DNA from: Ruminococcus sp. UBA7013
Lineage (GTDB): Bacteria; Bacillota; Clostridia; Oscillospirales; Ruminococcaceae
Length of the DNA: 64,000 bases
NCBI GenBank assembly: GCA_002449585.1
Contig: DJXD01000053.1
Coordinates: 82,498 to 146,497, forward strand
Reading direction: 5' to 3'
The number at the start of each line of letters is the position of its first letter. Position 1 is the stretch's first letter. Positions 1 through 8,345 of this stretch are shown here, piece after piece. The position numbers and the translations under genes are program-made. Under the pieces are notes generated by a model. That model was not told where the DNA came from. It saw only the letters and a program-made list of their open reading frames with translations, and did no database searches.

Positions 1-234
1 GGATTTTTAAATTCTGTTTCTGATGGGATTATTTCCGGTTTCCGACAGATTGAAAATCAGCATTTTATTCAGCATACGGCAGCTGTCTCAAATGGCAGCT
101 GCGGAGGTGCTTTGCTGAATACATACGGGGAAGTGATCGGCATTAATACCGCACATGTGATCCATGGGGAAAATATGAATCTGGCTGTAAGCTATCAGCA
201 AATTTTGCCGTTTATTCTGGGCTTTGTGAAATAA
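1..234 (+). CDS. Trypsin-fold (S1C/HtrA-like) peptidase, C-terminal 77 residues only
   Basis: The frame is open from base 1 and stops at 232-234, so the N-terminal part lies off the left edge. The segment NGSCGGALLNTYGEVIGINT aligns by eye with the active-site block of HtrA/trypsin-like peptidases (PGNSGGPLxNxxGEVIGINT). The nucleophile position of the usual GNSGG holds Cys (GSCGG), so this may be a cysteine-type chymotrypsin fold or an altered or inactive enzyme. No PDZ domain follows; the protein ends about 40 residues after the motif. The stop codon directly abuts the stop of the convergent GH43 gene. Family assignment is firm, but activity cannot be judged without the His/Asp residues. 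Confidence 0.75.
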   Translation, partial: GFLNSVSDGIISGFRQIENQHFIQHTAAVSNGSCGGALLNTYGEVIGINTAHVIHGENMNLAVSYQQILPFILGFVK

Positions 235-2937
235 TCAACGGGCAAGATGACAGTTTCGAAGCTGGATAAATTTTCCTTGCTCCAGATCAAGATCAATAAT
301 TGTATATTCTTTTGTCATGCTCTCAGAAGACAGGGCGGCGGCTTCTTTGCCTACACTGTCATAGATCACAATCATACCGGATGCAGAAGAAAATACAGAA
401 TGCACCCCTTTCGGCAGATCCCGGCCAATTTGAAACATACCACTGTAAGCATAAGGATCTAATATAGGAAAATGCGATTCATCATAGAGAATAGCATCTG
501 AAAATACAAGATATTGCCCATCTTCCAAATCAACATAGCGGCAGGTTTGAGACCATCCGCCAATGAGAATATTCTTCTTTTCCGGCGAATCATAAACATC
601 CAGCTGGAAAGAAGGATTTTCTTCCGGATTTCCTGCCGTGAATGCCAGATACAGCCCGGCCGGCAGATCTTTTCCAATCAGATAGCTGCCAGCCGGAATG
701 CCGTTTTCCTGCTGTGCCGTGCCGCCATCTGTGATGGTGCAGAAACTGGTTTTTAATAATTCGCCTTTATGAATCGTGATAGCAATATGATCATTACTGC
801 CAATATAATTTTCCTCTATAATCGGCTGAGAATTGACTTTTGCATCCGGATAGACAGAATATGTCCCATCATATTCTTGATCTGCTGTTAAAATATAAGT
901 TCCCGGCTTTATATCAATGCCAACCCGAAACATACCGCTTGACTTCCAGGGATCAGGATTTTCTGTGATGCTGTCAGCAGGATATAAATCAGAATGCGCA
1001 AAATGAATATATTGCCCGTTTTCGAGTTCAAAAAAGCCAAAATTCTGATACCAGCCGCCGCCGATTTTTTCGGTGTCTGCGCCTTCCTGATAAGGTTGAT
1101 TATAAATTCCAAAATAGAAATCTCCATAGCCGAAACTAGTATTGCTTTTTGCCAGATACAGCCCAGCCGGCAGATCTTTGCCAACTTCATAACTTCCGGA
1201 TTCATAAATTTTATTGGCAGTGGGTTCTGTGATGGTCTGCTTTGGCCTGTGATAAGATTCTGTCTCTGTCACCGTTGGCGGAAAATAAAGGCTTTCCGAT
1301 GTCGGTGCAGTGGATTCCAGCGTTTTTTGTTCTGATAATTGATGCATCATGTTTCCGGCAAAGGACATGACAGCCAGAAAGAAAAAGGCAATCCCGACGG
1401 CCGATAATGCTGTAAAAAATCCTGGCAGATTCTTGATTTTTATTTCCTGCTTTTCAGGTAAAAAAGAAATTTCCAAAAGTTTGCATTCTCCTGTGCCGAT
1501 ATATTCCAGATAAAAAGATCTGTTCCCGGAGAGCATGGTAAGTGCGGCCTGTGTTTCTGTCCAGTCTGAATTGATAGAGATCGGAAATTCTCCGCAGTAC
1601 TGCTTTTTTTGCAAATCTGTATAGACACGGAAACAGCCTTCCCCTGTGGATTGATATTTCAAACTGCATGTGATATGATCCGGAAAATGAAAATATTGAT
1701 AGCCAATCAATGTGCCGTCAGAAATTTCAGCAATAAAACGCTGATTCTCCTCATGTGCCACATGTGGAAAATGTTCTGTAAAAATCTGATTTGATCCGTG
1801 AGGCATGTGGCCGTTTGTGATGTGACAGGCGATCACAGCCGGATAAATCCCTTCTGCTCGGAGTGGTTCTCCATTCAATCCGCAGGAAGTAACCCCAACT
1901 TGTGGAATACTTCCATCTGGAAGAATTTCAATGCGTTCGGCACATGCCTGACGACTGTAATCAGATTTATGCGTCAAACGATGATAGAAAATATACCATT
2001 GTCCCCGGATACAAATCAAACTGCCATGATTTGTACCTGTCATATTAAGCCGATCTTCAGGGGCTCGGCCATGCAGACCAATATCACCATTGGAAATGAT
2101 GACACCGCCATAATGAAAATCATGATCTGGCGCATTGCTTATGGCATAGCATAATTCATGATTCTGCATAGAAGAATAAATAAAATAATATTTCTGGTCA
2201 ATTTTCCGGATAGAGGAAGCTTCAAAAAATGGATGTGCTTCAAAATCCGTATGCTTTACGGCATAGGGAATAATATGCTTTGAGGGTTCTTTGACCGTCA
2301 GCATATCATTTTCCAGAACACACATGACCGCACCCATGACGCTGTCAGGAGTATTCAAAATTTCCTCTTCTGATTTGCCAAACATTTCGCATTCTTTGCG
2401 GATCAATTCAGGATCATTCCGGAAGTCCGTTTCTTCTTCATAAGGGTATTGTGTGCCGTAATATAAGCGAATCACGCCATTATCATTGATCACAGCAGGA
2501 TCAAAGCAGATATATTTTTTCATCGGCGATCCGTCAGCATTGCGGACATAGCCCAAATATTGATATTTTCCGGCAGGGGTATCACAGACGGCCACGCTGA
2601 TCACACCGCTGTATCCGCCAATCCCATATTTTCCCGACAGGCAGTAATATAAATAAAATCTGCCATCATTGCCCTGTACAACATCAGGGGCATACATATA
2701 AGAACGTTCTTCACTATAAAATGCATCTTGGGATGCATGATAAATGATTCCTTCATAATGCCAATGTTTTAGATCATTGATATTTGCAGAATAGACGGCA
2801 TAATCCAGCATACAAAACGTTTCCCCGCCTTCTTTGTCATGTGAACCGAATAAATAAACTCTATTGCCAAAAATATGAGGTTCTCCGTCTGCAATATATT
2901 CATGTAAAGGCAAAAATGGATTGAAAATTTGATCCAT
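235..2937 (-). CDS. GH43-family glycosidase fused to a transmembrane segment and four VGKDLPAG-type repeats
   Basis: The protein has 900 residues. Residues 1-340 look like a five-blade GH43 catalytic domain: YIADGEPHIFG with D17 as candidate base, FDPAV with D146 as pKa modulator, and FFEASSI with E239 as candidate acid. Residues 370-495 resemble a beta-sandwich accessory module. A single hydrophobic helix spans about 505-530, followed by a Pro/Thr/Glu linker. Four related repeats of about 80 residues follow, starting near GSYEVGKDLPAGLYLA, GMFRVGIDIKPGTY, GSYLIGKDLPAGLYLA and GMFQIGRDLPKG. There is no N-terminal signal peptide, so the catalytic half should be cytoplasmic and the repeats outside, if the helix is simply inserted. 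The start is supported by AAGGAG upstream. The gene is probably co-transcribed with the small membrane protein 13 bp upstream. GH43 assignment is strong; substrate (arabinan or xylan oligosaccharides are usual) is inference. Confidence 0.8.
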   Translation of the reverse strand: MDQIFNPFLPLHEYIADGEPHIFGNRVYLFGSHDKEGGETFCMLDYAVYSANINDLKHWHYEGIIYHASQDAFYSEERSYMYAPDVVQGNDGRFYLYYCLSGKYGIGGYSGVISVAVCDTPAGKYQYLGYVRNADGSPMKKYICFDPAVINDNGVIRLYYGTQYPYEEETDFRNDPELIRKECEMFGKSEEEILNTPDSVMGAVMCVLENDMLTVKEPSKHIIPYAVKHTDFEAHPFFEASSIRKIDQKYYFIYSSMQNHELCYAISNAPDHDFHYGGVIISNGDIGLHGRAPEDRLNMTGTNHGSLICIRGQWYIFYHRLTHKSDYSRQACAERIEILPDGSIPQVGVTSCGLNGEPLRAEGIYPAVIACHITNGHMPHGSNQIFTEHFPHVAHEENQRFIAEISDGTLIGYQYFHFPDHITCSLKYQSTGEGCFRVYTDLQKKQYCGEFPISINSDWTETQAALTMLSGNRSFYLEYIGTGECKLLEISFLPEKQEIKIKNLPGFFTALSAVGIAFFFLAVMSFAGNMMHQLSEQKTLESTAPTSESLYFPPTVTETESYHRPKQTITEPTANKIYESGSYEVGKDLPAGLYLAKSNTSFGYGDFYFGIYNQPYQEGADTEKIGGGWYQNFGFFELENGQYIHFAHSDLYPADSITENPDPWKSSGMFRVGIDIKPGTYILTADQEYDGTYSVYPDAKVNSQPIIEENYIGSNDHIAITIHKGELLKTSFCTITDGGTAQQENGIPAGSYLIGKDLPAGLYLAFTAGNPEENPSFQLDVYDSPEKKNILIGGWSQTCRYVDLEDGQYLVFSDAILYDESHFPILDPYAYSGMFQIGRDLPKGVHSVFSSASGMIVIYDSVGKEAAALSSESMTKEYTIIDLDLEQGKFIQLRNCHLAR

Positions 2938-2950
2938 AAGATCACACTCC

Positions 2951-3154
2951 TTAAATCGTTGAATGGAATATTATCATAATAATAGGGGCTATGAGTAATG
3001 CCACACCAGCCACTAAAACAATCGCAGATAGGATATGCATATTTTTTTCATTTTCTTTTTTTTCCTGATTTTCAGATTCAGATACATGCCAAAAAGCAGC
3101 ACCCAGGCCGCTCATGACAGCAATAATAATAAATAGAAAAAATAAGATGGTCAT
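2951..3154 (-). CDS. Small two-helix membrane protein, unknown function
   Basis: The protein has 67 residues. Two hydrophobic helices (about 1-20 and 42-64) flank a charged Glu/Lys/Asn-rich loop. A ribosome binding site AAAGGAAC precedes the ATG with normal spacing, which separates it from chance frames. It lies 13 bp upstream of the GH43 gene on the same strand, so the two probably share a transcript. No family is recognised; length and composition suggest a small inner-membrane accessory protein. Confidence 0.6.
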   Translation of the reverse strand: MTILFFLFIIIAVMSGLGAAFWHVSESENQEKKENEKNMHILSAIVLVAGVALLIAPIIMIIFHSTI

Positions 3155-3296
3155 AAGCCTGTTCCTTTCTGAATGGTTTTACTAATTAGTGCATTTCGAA
3201 TCATAAATATTACAGTCAGCTGCAAATTTCAGTTATCTGCACAAATCTGATTCTGAATATTATACGTTTTGGACAATCAAATTTATGGAGAAAAGC

Positions 3297-3336
3297 AAAA
3301 AAACCTGTTTCTGAAATTTCAGAAACAGGTTTTTAT
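3297..3336 (-). terminator. Rho-independent terminator of the FHA-SEDS-PBP-acyltransferase operon
   Basis: An almost perfect inverted repeat (AAACCTGTTTCTG / CAGAAACAGGTTT) directly follows the acyltransferase stop. On the minus strand it is followed by TTTTTTTGCTTTT. The loop is only a few bases. Confidence 0.85.
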
Positions 3337-4391
3337 CAGCCTGTGTATAAAATGCAGAGCTTCTTGCATTTTTCTTTCTGTGACAGATTTGTTATCAGCC
3401 ATGAGAAAAACAGCGTTCCGGCCAGAACAGATAAAAATTTGACCGTGTCATTTGTGATATGAATTTTCTGGTAAATCATCGAAATGCCTGCGCCAATGAA
3501 TAAATGCAGATAATAAACAAGTGAACTCATAATTCTTAGCTGTTTGTAAATGCCGCTTTCAGGAAGCATGATCTGTGATACCCATAAGAAAAGAAAAATA
3601 CATGTGGGTATCAAAAAAAGATACATGTCATTTGCATAAGCCCAATGAAGTCGCTGGATCAGCAGAAATTCTCCTGCAAACAGCAGCATAGAAATCACAA
3701 ACAGGATGCAGGATTTCCGTGCTGAAATCCGGATTTTTCCGTAAGCGCACAGCATTCCCCCAGCAACAAAAAGAAAACCATCATGCAGGCCGTTTCTGGT
3801 TGTTTCGGCGATATTCCGGAGAATTTTCAGAAAATTAAGCAAATCAGGCGCATCATTCAACAGCGGACGCACTAGGCCATAATAGCTTTGCCCTGCTAGG
3901 CCAATGAGATAAAAAATAATGGAAATTCCAAAAATCTGAAACGGCTTTGCTTTTCCTGTCAGCAGTCCCGAAACCAGCAGAACCGCCAGACAGAGCGCAG
4001 GAAAATACCAAAAATGAAAATATGTTCCTGTAAAAAGCAATCTTCTGCAATAATCTATGATATGATGCAGTAACGGCTTCCCATCGCCATGATAATATTT
4101 CAGATATGTCAAAGGAAGATAAATCACTGACCAGATCAGATATAATCTGATCAATTTTTTGATATAGCTGAAAGTGGTCTGTATTTCAAAATGTTCCGGA
4201 GATGATTTTTTATATAGAAAAAATCCGGATGAAAGAAAGAAAAAAGGAACAGCAATTCGTGCAAAACAGTTCTGAATCCAGTGATTGATCTGTGCTGTGC
4301 CTGTCGGCTGAAAATGAATCATAACTACGAGAATCGAACAGATGAATTTTGTCAGATCAATGCCGTAATACTGCTTTTTTGATTGATTCAT
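3336..4391 (-). CDS. Membrane acyltransferase, family 3 (OafA/VanT-N type)
   Basis: The protein has 351 residues and about ten membrane helices. The N-terminal signature GIDLTKFICSILVVMIHF, carrying the family histidine, and ARIAVPFFFLSSGF are typical of acyltransferase family 3 proteins that O-acylate envelope glycans. An AGGGGG ribosome binding site supports the start. The gene is 17 bp downstream of the penicillin-binding protein and is the last gene before a strong terminator, so it is probably the fourth gene of the FHA-SEDS-PBP operon. A role in acetylating peptidoglycan or a secondary wall polymer is inferred from that context; the acceptor is unknown. Confidence 0.8.
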   Translation of the reverse strand: MNQSKKQYYGIDLTKFICSILVVMIHFQPTGTAQINHWIQNCFARIAVPFFFLSSGFFLYKKSSPEHFEIQTTFSYIKKLIRLYLIWSVIYLPLTYLKYYHGDGKPLLHHIIDYCRRLLFTGTYFHFWYFPALCLAVLLVSGLLTGKAKPFQIFGISIIFYLIGLAGQSYYGLVRPLLNDAPDLLNFLKILRNIAETTRNGLHDGFLFVAGGMLCAYGKIRISARKSCILFVISMLLFAGEFLLIQRLHWAYANDMYLFLIPTCIFLFLWVSQIMLPESGIYKQLRIMSSLVYYLHLFIGAGISMIYQKIHITNDTVKFLSVLAGTLFFSWLITNLSQKEKCKKLCILYTG

Positions 4392-4408
4392 GATAAGAAG
4401 CCCCCTGA

Positions 4409-5782
4409 TTATTCTTGATAAAGTGCTTCATGCAGTGTGCGGAGCAATGTCCCTGTGATGTCCGTTGTGCTGACATCGCCACTGATGCGATTTTCAATTT
4501 CAATGCAGAAAGCAATTGGAAATTCAGGATTGTCTACAAATCCTGTCAATAAAGAATTTTCTGTTTTTGCATTGCCGATTTGTGCCGTTCCGCTTTTTAC
4601 ACCAACATCCCCAAACTGGCATAAAGTTTGATAATGATTTCGTCCATTATCCAGCATGATCTCTTTCATATATTGTGCTGTTTCTGGTGTAAACTGCTGA
4701 CTGCTGTATTTCGTTTCGGCTGGATTAGCAACAGCCCCATTGACTTTGATAGTATGATCAATCAGATATGGATATGTTGTTTTTCCTGTCATATTTGCAA
4801 TGGCACTCTGCCATAACATGATTTGCAAAGGACTCACAAGCGTTTCACCCTGTCCCATACATCCCCATTGTGTATTGAAATCCGTTTTAGATTTCAGATA
4901 TGTCGATGCTGTGAAAGCAGAAATGCCATTAATATCAAGATATTTCTGAGTGCCTTCGTTATTGACCAGAAATCCCATTTTTTCATATGTTCGCTGAATA
5001 TCTTCCAGAGGAAATTCCGGATCTTCTACTAGCTGTGCAAAAAATGGATTGCAACTGTTTGCAAATGCCTGTGTTAGATTCTGCATTCCATGCCCGGAAG
5101 ATTTATGACATTTGATGTCTTTCCCGTCCTGATTTGTATAAATTCCCGAACAGCTGAATTGTTTCTGCATTACTTGATCATAGCCCATGCTTTCCAATGC
5201 CGCAATACTAGTTGCAATCTTCTGCGTAGATCCCGGAACTGCTGGAAGAAATACTTTGCACAGCAAACTTCCATTTTCTAATGTATCCAGATCATCATAG
5301 TGATTTAAAATATTAACGCTTGGCTTGCTCAGACAGATATAAATTTCACCTGTCAGATAATTATAGGCAACAGCACAGCCATTTTTATTGCCGAATGCAT
5401 CATAAACTTTTCGATTGACTTTATGATCCAGTGTGCAATAAATGGCGGATTGTCCGTTTTCCTGTTCCCCAAGCATAAAGCTGAATTTTGCAAGATCACC
5501 CATATTTTGCGCAACAAGAGTATTACTCATCTGTCGGGAAGCATCTCCGATCAGATTGCCAATATCTATAAAATAATCATTGCCATAAATCTGTGCATCT
5601 GCATCCGGATCAAATAAAACATCTCCGTTCCGGTCATAGACACAGCCAAGGGATATTTTAGAAGCATTGGAAATATAAAATCCGGCTTCTGTCTGAAGTT
5701 TATACACCAGAAAGGCAAATACACCCAGAAAAATCAGCAGCATTGCGCTGATCAGATGCTGTACTCTTTGAATACTTTTCAT
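4409..5782 (-). CDS. Class B penicillin-binding protein (PbpA/FtsI-type transpeptidase)
   Basis: The protein has 457 residues. One N-terminal membrane anchor (about 11-28) is followed by a short non-catalytic domain and a transpeptidase domain. All three active-site motifs are visible: S185-TQ-K188, S243-C-N245 and K396-S-G-T. The N-terminal pedestal is shorter than in FtsI/PBP2, resembling actinobacterial PbpA. It overlaps the upstream SEDS gene by 4 bp, indicating translational coupling. It should crosslink the glycan strands made by its SEDS partner on the outer face of the membrane. Confidence 0.9.
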   Translation of the reverse strand: MKSIQRVQHLISAMLLIFLGVFAFLVYKLQTEAGFYISNASKISLGCVYDRNGDVLFDPDADAQIYGNDYFIDIGNLIGDASRQMSNTLVAQNMGDLAKFSFMLGEQENGQSAIYCTLDHKVNRKVYDAFGNKNGCAVAYNYLTGEIYICLSKPSVNILNHYDDLDTLENGSLLCKVFLPAVPGSTQKIATSIAALESMGYDQVMQKQFSCSGIYTNQDGKDIKCHKSSGHGMQNLTQAFANSCNPFFAQLVEDPEFPLEDIQRTYEKMGFLVNNEGTQKYLDINGISAFTASTYLKSKTDFNTQWGCMGQGETLVSPLQIMLWQSAIANMTGKTTYPYLIDHTIKVNGAVANPAETKYSSQQFTPETAQYMKEIMLDNGRNHYQTLCQFGDVGVKSGTAQIGNAKTENSLLTGFVDNPEFPIAFCIEIENRISGDVSTTDITGTLLRTLHEALYQE

Positions 5783-7059
5783 GTTGTCACCTTCTTTGCC
5801 GTCTTTTTCGGCGGAGCTTTATGCCGGAATAGCGGAGATTGTCCCGCTTTTAGCATCCCTACCAGAAAACCGCATGTGATCATAGAACTTCCGCCCTGTG
5901 AAAGAAATGGCAGTGTCACCCCTGTGAATGGAATCAGCGCACAAGAACCAAAAATATTTAATCCCATCTGCGCCAGAAATGCCGCTGTCACCCCTGCGGT
6001 CATGGTTGCGTGATAATAGCTTTTCGGCGGATTCATGAGTACTGTCATTAGCATAATCAAAATCAGCATGACAGTCAAAAGGGCAAATAGCAAGCCCCAT
6101 TCTTCACATATTGTTGCAAAGACAATATCCGATTCATGTGCAAAGATATGACAAAGTGCGCCGTTTCCTGCCCCCACACCAAGCCAGCCGCCTTTTGCGA
6201 TGCCAATTAATGCTTCACACTGCTGATAGCCGTCTCCATAACGATCCGCCCAGATATCTACATGCAAACGCTTTTGTACATATTCCGGCGCAAATGACCA
6301 GGCCGCTGATAAAATACCTATGCCAGCAATACACATTATGGCAATCAAACGCTTTGAAATTTTTGCCTTCGGATAGCATAGCCGACAGAATAAAGCACAT
6401 ACGAAAATAGCCGCAAAAGTCGGCAGACTTCCCAGATCATGACACCACCATTGCAACGCAAAAATCATGATCGTTACACCAGATAAAATCAGTGTATCTT
6501 TGGAAACCCAGAAAAATAAGATCTTGATTTTTTCATGCAGTTCTACAATAGATGCCGCACATACCAGAATATAACAGGGCTTTATAAATTCAGACGGCTG
6601 TATGGAAAAACTCCCGAAAGTAATCCATTTTTTTTGATTATCTGTGAAAAATATAATCAAGATGAATAATAATACAATCAGCGCATAAATCCAACCTTTT
6701 TGTTTCCTGATCCATTCATGATTTCTGGTCAGTAAAAATCCGGCCTCACAAGCCGCCAGGCACATCACACAGGAAATCAGATGCTTGACAGACAGGCCAA
6801 TGCTCCCAAAACAAGACTGAAAAATTAAGCTGATATTTAATAAAGCTAATAGCATAAAATCCAGAGTATAAGTCATTTGTTCATATGCAAGTGTCAGCAG
6901 AAGGTAACCCACATCCAGCCCGATCACTGCCCCGGCCAGTTTCAGGAATGCCCCTGCACTGGTAATGCTTCCACGGATAAAGACAATTACCAGCATAGAA
7001 ATATGTGTCAGAAACAGCATCAGCACAACACGGGAATAAGATAATTTATTCTGATACAT
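5779..7059 (-). CDS. SEDS-family glycan polymerase (FtsW/RodA/SpoVE)
   Basis: The protein has 426 residues and about ten membrane helices. Diagnostic stretches are KKWITFGSFSIQPSEFIKP, ESDIVFATICEEWG (matching the HTDFIFAxxxEExG block of FtsW/RodA) and LPFLSQGGSS. It polymerises lipid II into peptidoglycan with a cognate class B PBP, encoded here immediately downstream with a 4-bp overlap. The ribosome binding site is AGAAAGGAG. The FHA protein gene lies 18 bp upstream. FtsW, RodA and SpoVE cannot be separated from sequence alone; the PbpA-like partner and FHA neighbour favour a RodA-like assignment. Confidence 0.9.
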   Translation of the reverse strand: MYQNKLSYSRVVLMLFLTHISMLVIVFIRGSITSAGAFLKLAGAVIGLDVGYLLLTLAYEQMTYTLDFMLLALLNISLIFQSCFGSIGLSVKHLISCVMCLAACEAGFLLTRNHEWIRKQKGWIYALIVLLFILIIFFTDNQKKWITFGSFSIQPSEFIKPCYILVCAASIVELHEKIKILFFWVSKDTLILSGVTIMIFALQWWCHDLGSLPTFAAIFVCALFCRLCYPKAKISKRLIAIMCIAGIGILSAAWSFAPEYVQKRLHVDIWADRYGDGYQQCEALIGIAKGGWLGVGAGNGALCHIFAHESDIVFATICEEWGLLFALLTVMLILIMLMTVLMNPPKSYYHATMTAGVTAAFLAQMGLNIFGSCALIPFTGVTLPFLSQGGSSMITCGFLVGMLKAGQSPLFRHKAPPKKTAKKVTT

Positions 7060-7077
7060 AAAATTCTCCTTTCTGAG

Positions 7078-7563
7078 CTAGTTTTCATTTTCTTCTTCTG
7101 TTTCATGCATCTGTCTTTGCAGATATAACCGGATTTCTCCCAGCTGAATGCAATCCCCAACAGAAAGCTTTTTCTGCTGACGGATTTTTTTGTCATTGAC
7201 ATAAATACCACTTCGGGAATTTAGATCTGTAATACTCCATTTTTTCCCTGTTACAGTCATGACAGCATGATATCTGGAAACAGATGGATGATTCAGCCGA
7301 ATATCTGCCGAAGTGTGTCGGCCAAGCAATATTTCATCTGCTTCCAGCGGATAATGATGCATCTCTTCCCCGACTTTTCTGCAAAGCTCCATATCATCGC
7401 TGACTTTCTGCCAGCGTTTTCCGCAAAGTGCCGCTTCTTGGCCTGCTGCTAAAATAATATGTACTGCAAATAAATCCAGAATCACAACCGCCGCCGCACT
7501 TAAAACTAAATCCGGAATTTGCAGCCCGGAAAGCATTGTCCATAATTCTTTTACCCATTCCAA
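7078..7563 (-). CDS. Membrane-anchored FHA-domain protein
   Basis: The protein has 161 residues. A helix at about 17-42 anchors the protein. A C-terminal FHA fold (about 78-150) carries LGRHTSADI, HPSVSRYHA and DLNSRSGIYVND, including the Gly-Arg, Ser-Arg-His and Asn residues that bind phosphothreonine. The most likely start is TTG at 7561-7563, preceded by AGGGTGA. It is the first gene of an operon with a SEDS protein and a PBP. This parallels FhaB-RodA-PbpA in Actinobacteria, where Ser/Thr kinase signalling feeds into wall synthesis. No kinase gene is present in the window. Confidence 0.85.
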   Translation of the reverse strand: MEWVKELWTMLSGLQIPDLVLSAAAVVILDLFAVHIILAAGQEAALCGKRWQKVSDDMELCRKVGEEMHHYPLEADEILLGRHTSADIRLNHPSVSRYHAVMTVTGKKWSITDLNSRSGIYVNDKKIRQQKKLSVGDCIQLGEIRLYLQRQMHETEEENEN

Positions 7564-7596
7564 GTAAATTCACCCTTTCTTTCGGAACTTGATTTT

Positions 7597-7625
7597 ATTA
7601 TAGTATATTTTTCAATTCCTTGCAA
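7597..7625 (-). promoter_or_regulatory. Sigma-A promoter for the FHA-SEDS-PBP operon
   Basis: On the minus strand TTGCAA and TATAAT are separated by exactly 17 bases, about 35 bases upstream of the TTG start codon. Confidence 0.7.
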
Positions 7626-7695
7626 CTGGATTTTTTAATTTTCCCGAAATTACCACATGTCTTTCAGAATTTTTGATAAAATTCTGTAAAAAGGC

Positions 7696-7724
7696 TTGAC
7701 TTTTTTTAGATACTGTGCTATAAT
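7696..7724 (+). promoter_or_regulatory. Sigma-A promoter of hpf
   Basis: TTGACT-17-TATAAT with a TGC extension directly before the -10 element. Confidence 0.8.
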
Positions 7725-7787
7725 GAAAGCATCATAAAACCCGCCCCTCTTGTATTGATGCAAGAGTTGCCGGAAGGAGGAATTTTT

Positions 7788-8306
7788 TTGAAAGTAACTG
7801 TAAATGCAAAAAAAATGCAGGTATCCCAGGCTTTCACTGATTATGCTCAAAAACGTCTTGATACAAAACTTGACAAGTTTTTTGGCGAAGAAGCAGAAGC
7901 AAAAGTAATGCTGACAGAACAGAAAAATCAGATCGTTCTGGAATTGACTGTCCGTTATAATCAGATGCTCTATCGTGCTGAACAGTCCGCTGTGGATAAA
8001 AATGATGCGCTTGATGCCGCAATTGATAAGATTATCCGTCAGATCCGCAAGAACAAAACACGGCTTGAAAAACGGCTGAAAGATAATGCATTCAAACAGG
8101 ATTTTGAGGATATTGTAGAAGAATCTGACATCAGTGTCATTCGTTACAAACAATTTGAAATGCGCCCCATGACTGCGGAAGAGGCAATTATTCAGATGAA
8201 TCAGCTGGGACATAGTTTCTTTATGTTTGAAGATGCGGCAACCGGAAGTATCAACGTTGTATATCAGCGAGCAGATGAAGGATATGCCGTGATCCAGCCG
8301 AAATGA
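7788..8306 (+). CDS. hpf: Ribosome hibernation promoting factor, long form
   Basis: The protein has 172 residues from the chosen TTG start at 7788, which sits 7 bases after GGAAGGAGG; an in-frame ATG at 7755 lies upstream of that site and is rejected. The N-terminal S30AE/YfiA domain (about 1-100) binds the decoding centre. The C-terminal domain (about 115-172, RYKQFEMRPMTAEEAIIQM and LGHSFFMFED) mediates 30S-30S contact to form 100S dimers, as in long HPF of Firmicutes. Own promoter and terminator make it monocistronic. Expected to act in stationary phase. Confidence 0.95.
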   Translation: MKVTVNAKKMQVSQAFTDYAQKRLDTKLDKFFGEEAEAKVMLTEQKNQIVLELTVRYNQMLYRAEQSAVDKNDALDAAIDKIIRQIRKNKTRLEKRLKDNAFKQDFEDIVEESDISVIRYKQFEMRPMTAEEAIIQMNQLGHSFFMFEDAATGSINVVYQRADEGYAVIQPK

Positions 8307-8311
8307 AAAAC

Positions 8312-8343
8312 AACACCGCCCGGAAACGAGCGGTGCTTTTTTG
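8312..8343 (+). terminator. Terminator of hpf
   Basis: Stem CACCGC/GCGGTG with a 10-base loop followed by CTTTTTT, 5 bases after the hpf stop. Confidence 0.85.
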
Positions 8344-8345
8344 AT

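Noticed and set aside
7650..8213. A 187-codon frame antisense to hpf
   Set aside because: It is fully covered by a well-supported gene with promoter, ribosome site and terminator; no such signals on the opposite strand.
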